Shown: in pieces, positions 46,511 through 55,124 of the stretch
Layout of the letters: each line of letters opens with the position of its first letter
Numbering within the stretch: position 1 is the first letter of the stretch
Assembly: GCF_000424625.1 (NCBI RefSeq)
Contig: NZ_AUKG01000001.1
Span: forward strand, 868,001-932,000
Length of the DNA stretch: 64,000 bases
From: Conexibacter woesei Iso977N
Lineage (GTDB): Bacteria; Actinomycetota; Thermoleophilia; Solirubrobacterales; Solirubrobacteraceae
Direction: 5' to 3'
Notes under the pieces: generated by a model
The model's input: the letters and a program-made list of their open reading frames with translations, nothing else
Told to the model about the DNA's origin: nothing
The model's database searches: none
Made by a program: the position numbers and the translations under genes

Positions 46511-47485
46511 TCACCGGGGCGGCGTCGCCGCCACGGCCTCCTCGCGCGTCGTGCCCCACGAGGCGCCGGGGTCGACGACGCCGCGGTCGAGCCAGTGGTC
46601 TTCCACGCGTGCGCGTAGTGCGGGTCCATGCTCGGCGGCGAGCGCGAGCGCGCCCAAGTTGTCGTCCAACTGCGCGCGGCGGCTGACGCCGAAGAGCACG
46701 GAGGCGACGTCCGGGTTGGCGAGGCAGAACGCGAGCGCGAGCTGCCCGGGCGTCGCGCCGAACTCGTCGCGCGCGATCTGCGCCAGCGCGGGCGCGCCGG
46801 CCCGGATCTGCTCGCGGATCGCGCCGGTGTCCATGCCGATCCGGCGCGTGGCGGCGGCGCCGCCCGCGAGGATCCCGCCCTCGAAGACGTCGGACGCCTG
46901 GATCGCGATGCCGCGTTCGTCGAGCAGCGCGCGCCACGGCGCGCCCTCGGCGACCGACCGGCGGCAGACCGAGTACTTCAGCTGCGCCAGCGCCGGGCCG
47001 GGGAGCCCGGCGGCGCGCGCGGCGTCGTCGGCGCGGCCGATGTCCTGCGCGCTCCAGTTGTTGACGCCCCACGCGCCGATCCGGCCGTCGCGCAGCAGCT
47101 CGCCGACCTCACCGACCACGCGCTCCACGTCGAGCTCGCCGACGAAGTCGCCGAGGATCGCCAGCTCGGCGCGGTCGTAGCCGGCGCGCTGCTCCAGCCG
47201 GTCGAGCTGGACCGCCAGCGGCTCGGCCGGCCACGTCCACAGCCACAGCTTCCAGCACAGCTGCCAGGCGTCGCGGTCCAGGCCGGAGTCGCGCGCGATC
47301 GCGCCGAAGAGCACGTCGGTCTCCGACCCCTCCTCGTGCGGGCCCATGTTGTAGGACCCGACGTCGAACAGCCGCGCGCCGCCCGTGACCGCGGCGCGGA
47401 ACAGGTCGACGCCCTCGTCGTGGGGCATGCGGTCCCAGGTGTGCCACGAGCCGAGCGCCAGGCGCGACCAAGATGTATGAGTCAT
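46511..47485 (-). CDS. Aldo/keto reductase-like protein lacking the catalytic histidine (copy 1)
   Basis: A 324-residue TIM-barrel protein of the AKR family: LALGSWHTWDRM, LFDVGSYNMGP with Asp and Tyr of the tetrad, a lysine in CWKLWLW, and GAWGVNNWSAQDI. At the usual histidine position (DLxxxH) it has glycine, in ELAILGD. The same change occurs in the paralogue at 50801, so the loss is inherited, not an error. The pair may be a separate group with changed chemistry. ATG 47485 overlaps the GntR stop. Confidence 0.88.
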   Translation of the reverse strand: MTHTSWSRLALGSWHTWDRMPHDEGVDLFRAAVTGGARLFDVGSYNMGPHEEGSETDVLFGAIARDSGLDRDAWQLCWKLWLWTWPAEPLAVQLDRLEQRAGYDRAELAILGDFVGELDVERVVGEVGELLRDGRIGAWGVNNWSAQDIGRADDAARAAGLPGPALAQLKYSVCRRSVAEGAPWRALLDERGIAIQASDVFEGGILAGGAAATRRIGMDTGAIREQIRAGAPALAQIARDEFGATPGQLALAFCLANPDVASVLFGVSRRAQLDDNLGALALAAEHGPALRARVEDHWLDRGVVDPGASWGTTREEAVAATPPR

Positions 47486-48153
47486 CGCTGCTCCTCCTCC
47501 CGCGCGCGGCGGAACGTCTCCAAGGTGTTCAACTTGTGCTGGCGCGCGGCGGCCTCGACCTGCTCGTCGGGCGCGCCGTCGCGGATCAGCGCGATCAGCG
47601 CGTGGTGCTCCTGCACCGCCGCGTCGCCGCGGTAGGGGATGTGGACGAAGGTCGTGCGCCGGATCGCGTCGAGCTTGCGCGCCAGCTCGCGCAGCAGGTC
47701 GACGAGCGGCGGGTTCGGGCAGGCGTCGTAGACCGCGGCGTGGAAGTCCTGGTTGAGCCGGCCGAACGTCAGCGAGTCCCAACGGCCCATCGCCTCGACC
47801 ATCTGCTCGTTCAGCTCGGCGAGGTGGTCCAGGCGCGCGGGGCTGAGGTGCGGCGCGGCCATCACGGTCGCGTGGCCTTCGAGCACCGCCAGCACGCGCA
47901 GCTCGTGCTCGAAGAAGCCGGGCTCGGAGGCCGCGACCTGCGCGCCCTCGTTGGGGCGGAAGACGATCAGCCCCTCGGCCTCCAGCCGCCGGATCGCCTC
48001 GCGCACCGGCAGCGCGGAGACGTCGAGCTCGCGCGCGATGTGCGTGATGACGACGCGGTAGCCGGGGCCGTAGGTGCCCGACAGGATCCGCTCGCGCACG
48101 TGGCGGTAGACGCGCTCCTGCTTCGTCAGTCCGGTGCCCTTGACGCCGGCCAC
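47482..48153 (-). CDS. GntR/FCD-family transcriptional regulator (copy 2)
   Basis: A 223-residue paralogue of the regulator at 36178. Both share TKQERVY, VSALPVREAIRRLEAEGL, LNQDFHAAVYDACPNP-like FCD segments and IRRTxFVxIPYRG. GTG 48153 overlaps the CocE2 stop (TAGTG), and its end overlaps the aldo/keto reductase start. It is thus co-transcribed with hydrolase genes whose promoter carries an island operator, which would give feedback control. Which of the two regulators binds which copy of the operator cannot be told. Confidence 0.93.
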   Translation of the reverse strand: MAGVKGTGLTKQERVYRHVRERILSGTYGPGYRVVITHIARELDVSALPVREAIRRLEAEGLIVFRPNEGAQVAASEPGFFEHELRVLAVLEGHATVMAAPHLSPARLDHLAELNEQMVEAMGRWDSLTFGRLNQDFHAAVYDACPNPPLVDLLRELARKLDAIRRTTFVHIPYRGDAAVQEHHALIALIRDGAPDEQVEAAARQHKLNTLETFRRAREEEQR

Positions 48154-49784
48154 TACGCGTCGCCGCCCGGCAGCACGGAGAGCGTGAGCGTCGCGGAGCG
48201 CGCGCCGCCGACCGCGACCGTCTGGTGCGCGGCGCGGCGCTCGGTCGCGGTCCAGAGGTTGCCGCCGACGCCCGGATGCGCGACCCAGCGCGGGAAGCGC
48301 GAGCCGGAGAGCGCGAGGCGCAGGCGATGGCCCGCGGGCAGGATGTAGGCGATGTCGGCGAGACGCACGGTGGCGTCCTCGGCGCGCGCGTCGAGCCACG
48401 CGATGCCCTCGGTGATCTGCGTGGCGCGGCCGTCCGGAGCGACGTCGCAGAGCGTCGCGACGAGGTGAGCGGAGGGAGCGGTCGACGTCGCCCGCGCCGC
48501 GAGCGTCGCCGGCCCGGCCAACGTCAGCGCCGTCGCGGCGGGCTCGGCGTCGAACGTGAGGACGTCCTCGCGGGCGTGGACGGCGGCCTCGTCGGGGAGT
48601 GCCTCGATCAACATGGTGTTGTCGTCGGCGTGCAGCGAGGGGACGGGGGCGAGGGGGTCGTGGGTCCAGGTGAGCGTCCCGGCGGCGGAGTCGGCGCGCG
48701 GCGTGAGCGCGCCGGAGGCGGTCAGCGCGAGCGACAGCGCCCGCGCCTCCGGCGGCGGCCAGGAGGGCGCGGTGTGCCAGCCGCCGCCGGCCAGCTCGTA
48801 GCGCACACGGGGGAGCGCTCCGCTCTCCGTGCCGCGGACGTGGATGTCGAAGAAGTCGCAGGCGCGGTCGAGGTGCCGGTCGGCGGCAGCGATGTTGTAG
48901 GGGTTGCCGTCGTGGTCGGCCGCGCCCATCACGAGGTGCTGGTGCGCGGCGGCCGGCGCGTGCGCGGTCACCGTCGCCCAGTCGCGCAGCTGGTAGGGCG
49001 TCATGACGTCGAACCACGCGCCGGTGTGCAGCGCGGGGATGCGCAGGCCGCGGGCCGGGAGCGCGCCGGGGTAGATCGCGGCGTGCAGCTCGTCGCGCTC
49101 GAGGCTCAGGAACTCGCGGTGCAGCGTGCGCGCGTCGCGCAGGTCGGCCGGGATCGCGTCGATCAGCGGCCGCGCGGTCAGGTCCAGGATGTCGCCCGCG
49201 ACCATGCCCGGCCCCGACCACCAGCGCGCGAGCCAGTCGACGCCCGCGAGCGATGCGACGTCGGCGGCGAACCACGCGTCCGGCACCTGCTCGGAGGCGA
49301 CCCGCGGCGCGATCGCCTTCAGCCCCGGGTGCGCCGCGGCCGCCGCCGCCCACTGCGTGAAGCCGAGGTAGGAGTCGCCGAGCATCGCGACGCGCTCGTC
49401 GCACCACGGCTGGCGCACGATCCAGTCGATCGTGTCGAAGCCGTCGTCGGCCTCGTGCAGCCACGGCGCGCGCTCGCCGCCGGAGCGGAACGTCCCCCGC
49501 ACGTCCTGGACGACGAGCGCGTAGCCGCGGTCGGCCAGCTGCGCCGCCACCGCCGCCATCGCGGGCCCCGCGCCGGACTTGTCATAGGACAACCGCACGA
49601 GCACGGCCGGGATCCGGCCGCGCAGCGGCGCCGGCAGGTGGACGTCGGTGGCCAGGCGGACGCCGTCGCGCATCCGCACGCGGTGCTCCTGCGCGCCGGC
49701 CAGCGGGGCCGCCGGGCCGTGGAGCCGCTCGGCCCAGCGGGCCGGAAGTCCGATGTCGCTTGCCGTCTGAATCGGCGGCAGCAT
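48153..49784 (-). CDS. CocE/NonD-family serine hydrolase (copy 2)
   Basis: A 543-residue paralogue of the hydrolase at 44824. MRDGVRLATDVHLPA, VVQDVRGTFRSGGERAPW, the nucleophile in MLGDSYLGFTQWAAA, a likely catalytic His in MGAADHDGNP, and the C-terminal jelly-roll with SGSRFPRWVAHPG are present. Its ATG lies 12 bases from that of the divergent methyltransferase gene, with a weak operator between. It leads the minus-strand operon with the second GntR regulator. Confidence 0.9.
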   Translation of the reverse strand: MLPPIQTASDIGLPARWAERLHGPAAPLAGAQEHRVRMRDGVRLATDVHLPAPLRGRIPAVLVRLSYDKSGAGPAMAAVAAQLADRGYALVVQDVRGTFRSGGERAPWLHEADDGFDTIDWIVRQPWCDERVAMLGDSYLGFTQWAAAAAAHPGLKAIAPRVASEQVPDAWFAADVASLAGVDWLARWWSGPGMVAGDILDLTARPLIDAIPADLRDARTLHREFLSLERDELHAAIYPGALPARGLRIPALHTGAWFDVMTPYQLRDWATVTAHAPAAAHQHLVMGAADHDGNPYNIAAADRHLDRACDFFDIHVRGTESGALPRVRYELAGGGWHTAPSWPPPEARALSLALTASGALTPRADSAAGTLTWTHDPLAPVPSLHADDNTMLIEALPDEAAVHAREDVLTFDAEPAATALTLAGPATLAARATSTAPSAHLVATLCDVAPDGRATQITEGIAWLDARAEDATVRLADIAYILPAGHRLRLALSGSRFPRWVAHPGVGGNLWTATERRAAHQTVAVGGARSATLTLSVLPGGDA

Positions 49785-49801
49785 ATCATCACGTATATGA
49801 T
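49782..49801. promoter_or_regulatory. Weak island operator between divergent start codons
   Basis: CATAT (49782-49786) and ATATG (49795-49799) are inverted, and GTATATGATTTC (49793-49804) matches the right half of the island palindrome. The site covers both start codons (49784 minus, 49797 plus), so transcripts in both directions would be leaderless or nearly so. Confidence 0.4.
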
Positions 49802-50804
49802 TTCGTTCACGAAAACTGAAGCAGTGACGCCGGAGCCGATCGTGGCGGTCGCCGCCGGGTTCATGGCCGCCAAGCAGCTGTTCGCCGCGTCGGAGGTCGG
49901 GCTCTTCGCCGGCCTCGCCGACGGGCCGCTCGACCTCGCGGCGCTGGCGGGCAGGCTCGGGCTCCCGGAGAGGTCGTGCCGGATCGTCGCCGACGCGATG
50001 GTCGGGCAAGGCCTCCTGACCCGTGAGGGCGACCGGTACGCCAACTCCGCGGCGGCCGCGACCTACCTGGCGGGCGACGGCGACGCGCTCGACCTGCGCC
50101 CGTTCCTCGCGTTCTGGGACGGCATCTCCTACAACCACTGGACCAACTACAGCGACACGGTCCGCCGCGACGCCCCGCAGTCGCTGGACGTCTTCACCAG
50201 CGCCGAGCCGGACCCGGAGCGCACCGCGCTGTTCTTCGGCGGCGTCAGTACCTACAACACGGCCCACGCGCTGATGCTGGCGCAGACCTATGACTTCTCG
50301 GGCCACGCGCGGATGCTCGACCTCGCGGGCCTGTCGGGCGCGTTCATCACCGCGGCGGCCGCCGCGCGGCCGGACCTCAAGGCCACGTTCTTCGCCGAGC
50401 CGTCGATGGTCGAGTTCGCGGGCGAGTCGTTCCCGGCCGAGCTCGACGTCGAGGTCGTCGGCGCCGACGTGCTGGCCGACCCGATCCCCGGCCGCTACGA
50501 CTGCGTGCTCTTGGAGCACGTCGTCCACCGCTACTCCGCCGAGGACAACATGAAGCTGTTGCGCCGCGCCCGCGCGGTCGCCGAGGACGGCGCGACGCTG
50601 CTCGTGCTCGACTTCTACCTCGACGAGGGCGCGCCCGAGCGGCCGCTCGACGCGCTGCTGGCGGGCGAGTACCTCGTGATCGACGGCACCGTCGTCTGGC
50701 CCGAGGCCGACGTGCGGTCCTGGCTGGAGCCGACCGGCTGGCGCTTCGTGGAGACCCGCGCGGTCCCCGGCTCGCCGCGCGTCCTGATCGCGGAGGCGGC
50801 ATGA
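49797..50804 (+). CDS. O-methyltransferase family protein (winged-helix dimerisation type)
   Basis: A 335-residue SAM-dependent methyltransferase of the plant-caffeate/ASMT-like type. The N-terminal part is a winged-helix dimerisation domain (VGLFAGLADGPLDLAALAGR), the C-terminal part a Rossmann fold with MLDLAGLSGAFITAAAAARP, where DxGGGxG would be usual; the glycine-rich loop is thus altered. YDCVLLEHVVHRYSAEDNM and LLVLDFYLDEG follow. The weak SAM loop raises the possibility of a different reaction. It overlaps the aldo/keto reductase gene (ATGA). Confidence 0.82.
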   Translation: MISFTKTEAVTPEPIVAVAAGFMAAKQLFAASEVGLFAGLADGPLDLAALAGRLGLPERSCRIVADAMVGQGLLTREGDRYANSAAAATYLAGDGDALDLRPFLAFWDGISYNHWTNYSDTVRRDAPQSLDVFTSAEPDPERTALFFGGVSTYNTAHALMLAQTYDFSGHARMLDLAGLSGAFITAAAAARPDLKATFFAEPSMVEFAGESFPAELDVEVVGADVLADPIPGRYDCVLLEHVVHRYSAEDNMKLLRRARAVAEDGATLLVLDFYLDEGAPERPLDALLAGEYLVIDGTVVWPEADVRSWLEPTGWRFVETRAVPGSPRVLIAEAA

Positions 50805-51766
50805 CCACGGTCCCGAAGCGCCGGATCGGCACGAGCGGGCCGGAGGTCTCGGTCCTCGCGCTCGGCTCCTGGCACACCTACGACCGCATGGACTTCCACG
50901 ACGGCGCGGCGCTGCTGCGCCGCGCGGTCGACGCCGGGATCGACCTGTTCGACGTCGGCGTCTACGGCGGCGTACCGCTCGACGAGTCGGGCAAGATCCA
51001 CCACTCGTTCACCGACGTGATCTTCGGGCGCCTCGTCGAGCACGCCGGGATCGCCCGCGAGGACTACAGGTTGAGCGAGAAGCTCTGGCTCGAGCCGTGG
51101 CCGCAGATCACGATGAGCGCGCAGCTGCAGCGCGCGCTCGAGCGCGTCGGGACCGACCGCGCGGACCTCGCCGTCCTCGGCGACATCCGGACCGAGACCA
51201 TCAACTACCGCGCGCTCGTGCTCGACCTCGCCGAGGCCGTGCGCTCCGGCCTGCTCGGCGCGTGGGGCGTCAACAACTGGTCGGTCGCCGACCTGCGCGC
51301 GACGCACGAGGCCGCGCAGGCCGAGGGCGTCCCGGGCCCGCAGCTGGCGCAGCTGAAGTACAGCCCGTGCCGGCGCGCGATGGCCGACGACCCGGAGTAC
51401 CGGGCGCTGCTGGCCGAGACCGGCATCAGCCTCCAGGCCTCCGACGTCTTCGAGGGCGGGATGCTCGCCGGCCGCGTCGGCTCCGACCGCGTGGTCGGGC
51501 GCGACCCCGGCGGCGTCCGCGAGCGGATCGCGGCGGTCGCTCCGCGCCTGCGCGAGATCGCCGCGGGCTGGGACGCGACGCCCGCGCAGGTCGCGGTCGC
51601 CTTCGGCCTCGCGCACCCGGCCACCGCGACCGTCCTGTTCGGCGCGTCGCGGATGGAGCAGCTGGAGGACAACCTGGGCGCGCTGGACCTGCTGGAGCGG
51701 GTCGGCGCCGAGCCGCTGCGCGCGGCGGTCGACGAGCTCTGGGTGGACCAGCATGTCGGCGCCTGA
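50801..51766 (+). CDS. Aldo/keto reductase-like protein lacking the catalytic histidine (copy 2)
   Basis: A 321-residue paralogue of the protein at 46511. VSVLALGSWHTYDRMDF, LFDVGVYGG with Asp and Tyr, SEKLWLEPW with the lysine, and GAWGVNNWSVADLRA match in order. Glycine again replaces the tetrad histidine (DLAVLGD). It overlaps the methyltransferase before it (ATGA) and the SDR after it by 14 bases, so the three form one operon. Confidence 0.88.
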   Translation: MTTVPKRRIGTSGPEVSVLALGSWHTYDRMDFHDGAALLRRAVDAGIDLFDVGVYGGVPLDESGKIHHSFTDVIFGRLVEHAGIAREDYRLSEKLWLEPWPQITMSAQLQRALERVGTDRADLAVLGDIRTETINYRALVLDLAEAVRSGLLGAWGVNNWSVADLRATHEAAQAEGVPGPQLAQLKYSPCRRAMADDPEYRALLAETGISLQASDVFEGGMLAGRVGSDRVVGRDPGGVRERIAAVAPRLREIAAGWDATPAQVAVAFGLAHPATATVLFGASRMEQLEDNLGALDLLERVGAEPLRAAVDELWVDQHVGA

Positions 51767-52505
51767 GCTGAGCGGGCGCGTCGCGCTCGTCACCGGCGCG
51801 GGGTCCGGGATCGGCGCGGCGCTCGCGCGCGGGCTCGCGGCGGAGGGTGCCCGCGTCGCGGTGCTCGACGTCAACGCGGACGCCGCGGCGACGGTCGCGG
51901 GTGAGATCGGCGGCGTGCCGTTCACGGTGGACATCTCCGACGCGGCCGCGGTGACCGCCGCGGTCGAGGCGGTCGCGGCGCAGCTCGGCGGCCCGCCGGA
52001 GATCCTCATCAACAACGCCGGCGTCGTCGCGGGCGGCGGCCCGTTCCTCGACCTCGACCCCGCGGTGCTCGACGCGGTCCTGCAGACCAACGTGCGCGGT
52101 ACGTGGCTGATGACGCAGGCGGTCGGGCGCGCGATGGTCGCGGCGGGCGCGGGCGGCGCGATCGTCAACGTCAGCTCGATCGGTGCGCGCCAGCCGACGG
52201 CCGGCCTCGGCCACTACGAGGCGACGAAGGCCGCGGTCGACGCGATCACCCGCACGGCCGCGATCGAGCTCGCCCCGCACGGCATCCGCGTCAACGGCGT
52301 CGCGCCCGGCCCGGTGCTGACGCCGCTGACCGAGATGGCGATGCAGATGCCGGGCGCCCGCGAGGCGTGGGAGGCGCGGATCCCGCTCGGCCGGATCGCC
52401 GATCCGGCCGACCTCCTGCCGCTTGTGCTGCTGCTCTGCGGCGCGGCCGCGAGCCACGTCACCGGCGTCGTCGTGCCGGTCGACGGCGGCCAGCTCCTCA
52501 CCTGA
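51753..52505 (+). CDS. Short-chain dehydrogenase/reductase
   Basis: A 250-residue classical SDR with TGAGSGIG, INNAGVVAGG, the catalytic Ser in VNVSSIGA and YEATK, ending VVVPVDGGQLLT. ATG 51753 lies inside the last codons of the aldo/keto reductase, a 14-base overlap. A hairpin directly after its stop probably ends the operon. Confidence 0.92.
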   Translation: MSAPELSGRVALVTGAGSGIGAALARGLAAEGARVAVLDVNADAAATVAGEIGGVPFTVDISDAAAVTAAVEAVAAQLGGPPEILINNAGVVAGGGPFLDLDPAVLDAVLQTNVRGTWLMTQAVGRAMVAAGAGGAIVNVSSIGARQPTAGLGHYEATKAAVDAITRTAAIELAPHGIRVNGVAPGPVLTPLTEMAMQMPGAREAWEARIPLGRIADPADLLPLVLLLCGAAASHVTGVVVPVDGGQLLT

Positions 52506-52508
52506 TCC

Positions 52509-52529
52509 AGAAAAGGTCTTGCCTTTTCT
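52509..52529 (+). terminator. Terminator-like hairpin after the methyltransferase-AKR-SDR operon
   Basis: AGAAAAGG (52509-52516) and CCTTTTCT (52522-52529) pair perfectly around a 5-base loop, just after the SDR stop. The stem is AT-rich in a GC-rich genome, so its T-run is short. The TTGCCT inside it (52519-52524) also stands 18 bases before a TAGGAT box, so terminator and next promoter overlap. Confidence 0.5.
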
Positions 52530-52536
52530 TCGCAAG

Positions 52537-52560
52537 CAGGTATAGGATCTCATATACGAT
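52537..52560. promoter_or_regulatory. Tandem island operators upstream of ABC importer 2
   Basis: CAGGTATAGGAT (52537-52548) and CTCATATACGAT (52549-52560, then TTTCC) are two adjacent copies, centre to centre 12 bases, a full helical turn plus a little. The second matches the consensus but for one base. TAGGAT (52543-52548) can be the -10 box. They control the livF-led importer operon starting at 52591. Confidence 0.65.
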
Positions 52561-52590
52561 TTCCGTTACGACGGAGGGGGAGGAGAGCGA

Positions 52591-53304
52591 GTGAGCGTTC
52601 TGGAGGTCCGGGACGTCACGATCGAGCGCGAAGGGCTGCCGATCGTGCGACGGGCAACGCTGGAGGCACAGGCGGGATCGGTGACGGTCCTGCTCGGCCT
52701 CAACGGCGCGGGCAAGACCACGTTGCTGGAAGGGATCAGCGGCGTGATCGGCGTGCGCGCCGGGGAGGTGCTGCTCGGCGGCGAGCGGATCGACCGCCGG
52801 CCGGCGTACCGGCGCGCGCGGGCGGGGCTCGCGCACGTCGAGCAGGGCCGCGGCGTGTTCCCGGACCTGACGACCGAGGAGAACCTGCTGGTCGCCTCGC
52901 CCAGCGGCGAGATCGAGGCGGCGTTCACGCTCTTCCCGGAGCTGGACAAGCGCCGCAACGTCGTCGGCGGCCTGCTGTCCGGCGGCGAGCAGCAGATGCT
53001 CGTCGTCGCCCGCGCGATCGTGCGCGACCCGCGCGTGCTGCTGGTCGACGAGCTGTCGCTCGGCCTTGCGCCGGTCGTCCTCAGGCGGCTGATGGCCGCG
53101 GTCGTGGAGCTGGCCCAGCAAGGCATGGCCATCGTCTTGGTCGAGCAGTTCGCCGCGCTGGCGCTGGAGGCCGGGACCAAGGCCTACGTGTTGCGCGGCG
53201 GCGAGGTCGTCTACGACGGCACGTGCGCCGAGCTGCGCGACGAGGACGGCCTGCTGCAGCGCCTGTACCTCGGCGAGGCCGCGGGCACGGGGGCGGCGCG
53301 GTGA
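52591..53304 (+). CDS. livF: ABC importer ATPase (LivF type), importer 2
   Basis: A 237-residue ATPase with Walker A GLNGAGKTT, EQGRGVFPDLTTEENL, the intact signature LLSGGEQQM, Walker B VLLVDELSLGLAP and H-loop LVEQFAALAL. GTG 52591 follows a strong ribosome site (GGAGGGGGAGGAG). Its stop overlaps the fused LivM-LivG gene (GTGA). Here livF leads the operon, unlike importer 1, where it is last. Confidence 0.93.
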   Translation: MSVLEVRDVTIEREGLPIVRRATLEAQAGSVTVLLGLNGAGKTTLLEGISGVIGVRAGEVLLGGERIDRRPAYRRARAGLAHVEQGRGVFPDLTTEENLLVASPSGEIEAAFTLFPELDKRRNVVGGLLSGGEQQMLVVARAIVRDPRVLLVDELSLGLAPVVLRRLMAAVVELAQQGMAIVLVEQFAALALEAGTKAYVLRGGEVVYDGTCAELRDEDGLLQRLYLGEAAGTGAAR

Positions 53305-55094
53305 GCGCGCCGACCCTGCGGCGCGCGGCGCGCACGACCGGCCCGCTCGTCGCGGTCGTCGTCCTGGCGCTGGTGCTGGTCCCGGCCTACGTCGGCCAGT
53401 ACTGGACGTTCCTGCTGACGAGCGGCCTGATCGCGGTCGTCGTGATGCAGAGCCTCGGCGTGATCACCGGCCGCGTCGGCGTGATCTCGCTGTGCCAGCT
53501 GTCGTTCGCGATGATCGGCGCCTGGGTCGTCGGCTGGTGCAACGTCAAGGGCGTCCCCGGCGGCTTCTACGTCTGGACGCTGCTCGCCGGCCTGGCGGCC
53601 GTGCCCGCGGGCCTGCTGATCGGCGGCCCGGCGCTGCGGCTGCGCGGGGTCAACCTCGCGATCACGACGTTCGCGTTCGCCACGGCGGTCGACGTCGTCT
53701 TCTCCGCCAAGCAGTTCCCGGGGACCGACTCCTTCAGCTTCGTGGAGCGGCCCGCGGCGTTCACCAGCGACGGCGGCTACTTCCAGTTCGTCCTGCTCGT
53801 CGTCGGGATCATCTTCATCATCTTGCAGGTGGTCGACCGCACGCGCCTGGGCGCGTCGTGGATCGAGCTGCGCTACTCGGAGCGCGGGGCGGCCGCGCAC
53901 GGCACGAGCGTCGCGTCGTCGAAGCTGGCGGCGTTCGGCGTCGCGGCGTTCATCGCGGGCGTCTCGGGCGCGCTGCTCGTCGGCCAGGCCGGCTCGACGA
54001 CGCCGCAGGCGTTCGGCGCGCAGACGTCGCTGTTCTACTTCGCGATCGCGGTCACGATCGGCGTCCACAACTGGGACGCCGCGGTGATCGCCGGCATGGC
54101 CGGCGCGCTGATGCCGGTGCTGCTGGAGAAGCTCGACCTGTCGCAGTCCTACGCGAACATCGCGTTCGGCGTGCTCGGGGTCGCGGTGCTCGCCCAGGGC
54201 AGGGGCCAGATGGGGCAGAGCGACATCATCAAGATGCGCCGCCAGGCCAAGCGGGCGCGCGAGGCGACCGAGCGTGCGGCTGCGGCCGACGCCGAGGCGC
54301 CGCTCGCGGTCGAGGCGCTCCTCGACGCGCCGGCCGCCGCGGCGATCCGCGCGCGTCGCGTCGTCCCGCACGACGCGCCGCCGGCGCTGGAGCTGCGCGA
54401 CGTCACCGTGCGCTTCGGCTCGGTGACCGCGGTCGACGACGCGTCGCTGGTCCTGCCGAAGGGCTCGGTGACCGCGCTGCTCGGGCCCAACGGCGCGGGC
54501 AAGTCGACGCTCATCAACGCGGCGACCGGCTTCGCGCCCATGACCGGCCAGGTCCTGCTCGAAGGCAAGGACATCAACAAGCTCGCGCCGCACAAGCGGG
54601 CGCGCGCCGGGCTGCGGCGCTCGTTCCAGCAGCTGCGCGTCCCGCCGGGCCTGACCGCCGGGATGTTCCTGCAGACCGCCGCCGGGCGGAGCATGAGCGC
54701 GGCGGAGATCGCCGAGTTCCTGGAGTGGTTCGACTGCCCGTCGGCCGACGTCCCGATCGGGACGCTCGACGTCGGCGCGCGCCGGATGCTCGAGGTCGCG
54801 GGCCTCGCGGCCGGGCGCCCGGCGGTCCTGTTGCTCGACGAGCCGGCCGCGGGCCAGGGCGCGGCGGAGACCGAGCTGCTCGGGCGCCGGATCGCGGAGA
54901 TCCCGGAGCGGACGGGCTCGACCGTCCTGCTGGTGGAGCACGACATCGACCTGGTGCGCGCCGCGTGCGACGCGCTGGTCGTCATGGACTTCGGGCGGGT
55001 GATCGCCGCGGGACTGCCGGACGAGGTGCTGGCCGACCCGGCGGTCGTGGAGGCCTACGTCGGCAGCGGCCCGCATGCGGGCGCCGCGGCGTAA
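53301..55094 (+). CDS. ABC importer fused permease-ATPase (LivM-LivG), importer 2
   Basis: A 597-residue fusion with the same layout as that at 29488. The LivM half (about 1-310) has TGRVGVISLCQLSFAMIGAW and TRLGASWIELRYSERGAAAH; the linker is Ala/Glu-rich; the LivG half has Walker A GPNGAGKST, the Q-loop LRRSFQQLRVPPGLT, Walker B LLLDEPAAGQ and H-loop LVEHDIDLV. The signature is again degenerate (LDVGARRMLEVAGLA). Inherited in both importers, so probably functional. Confidence 0.92.
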   Translation: MSAPTLRRAARTTGPLVAVVVLALVLVPAYVGQYWTFLLTSGLIAVVVMQSLGVITGRVGVISLCQLSFAMIGAWVVGWCNVKGVPGGFYVWTLLAGLAAVPAGLLIGGPALRLRGVNLAITTFAFATAVDVVFSAKQFPGTDSFSFVERPAAFTSDGGYFQFVLLVVGIIFIILQVVDRTRLGASWIELRYSERGAAAHGTSVASSKLAAFGVAAFIAGVSGALLVGQAGSTTPQAFGAQTSLFYFAIAVTIGVHNWDAAVIAGMAGALMPVLLEKLDLSQSYANIAFGVLGVAVLAQGRGQMGQSDIIKMRRQAKRAREATERAAAADAEAPLAVEALLDAPAAAAIRARRVVPHDAPPALELRDVTVRFGSVTAVDDASLVLPKGSVTALLGPNGAGKSTLINAATGFAPMTGQVLLEGKDINKLAPHKRARAGLRRSFQQLRVPPGLTAGMFLQTAAGRSMSAAEIAEFLEWFDCPSADVPIGTLDVGARRMLEVAGLAAGRPAVLLLDEPAAGQGAAETELLGRRIAEIPERTGSTVLLVEHDIDLVRAACDALVVMDFGRVIAAGLPDEVLADPAVVEAYVGSGPHAGAAA

Positions 55095-55124
55095 CTGACA
55101 ACGACGAGGGGAGAGGTGCACGTG

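Noticed and set aside
49782-49801. Strong island operator between CocE2 and the methyltransferase
   Set aside because: Only the right half fits; kept as a weak site and not counted as a full match.
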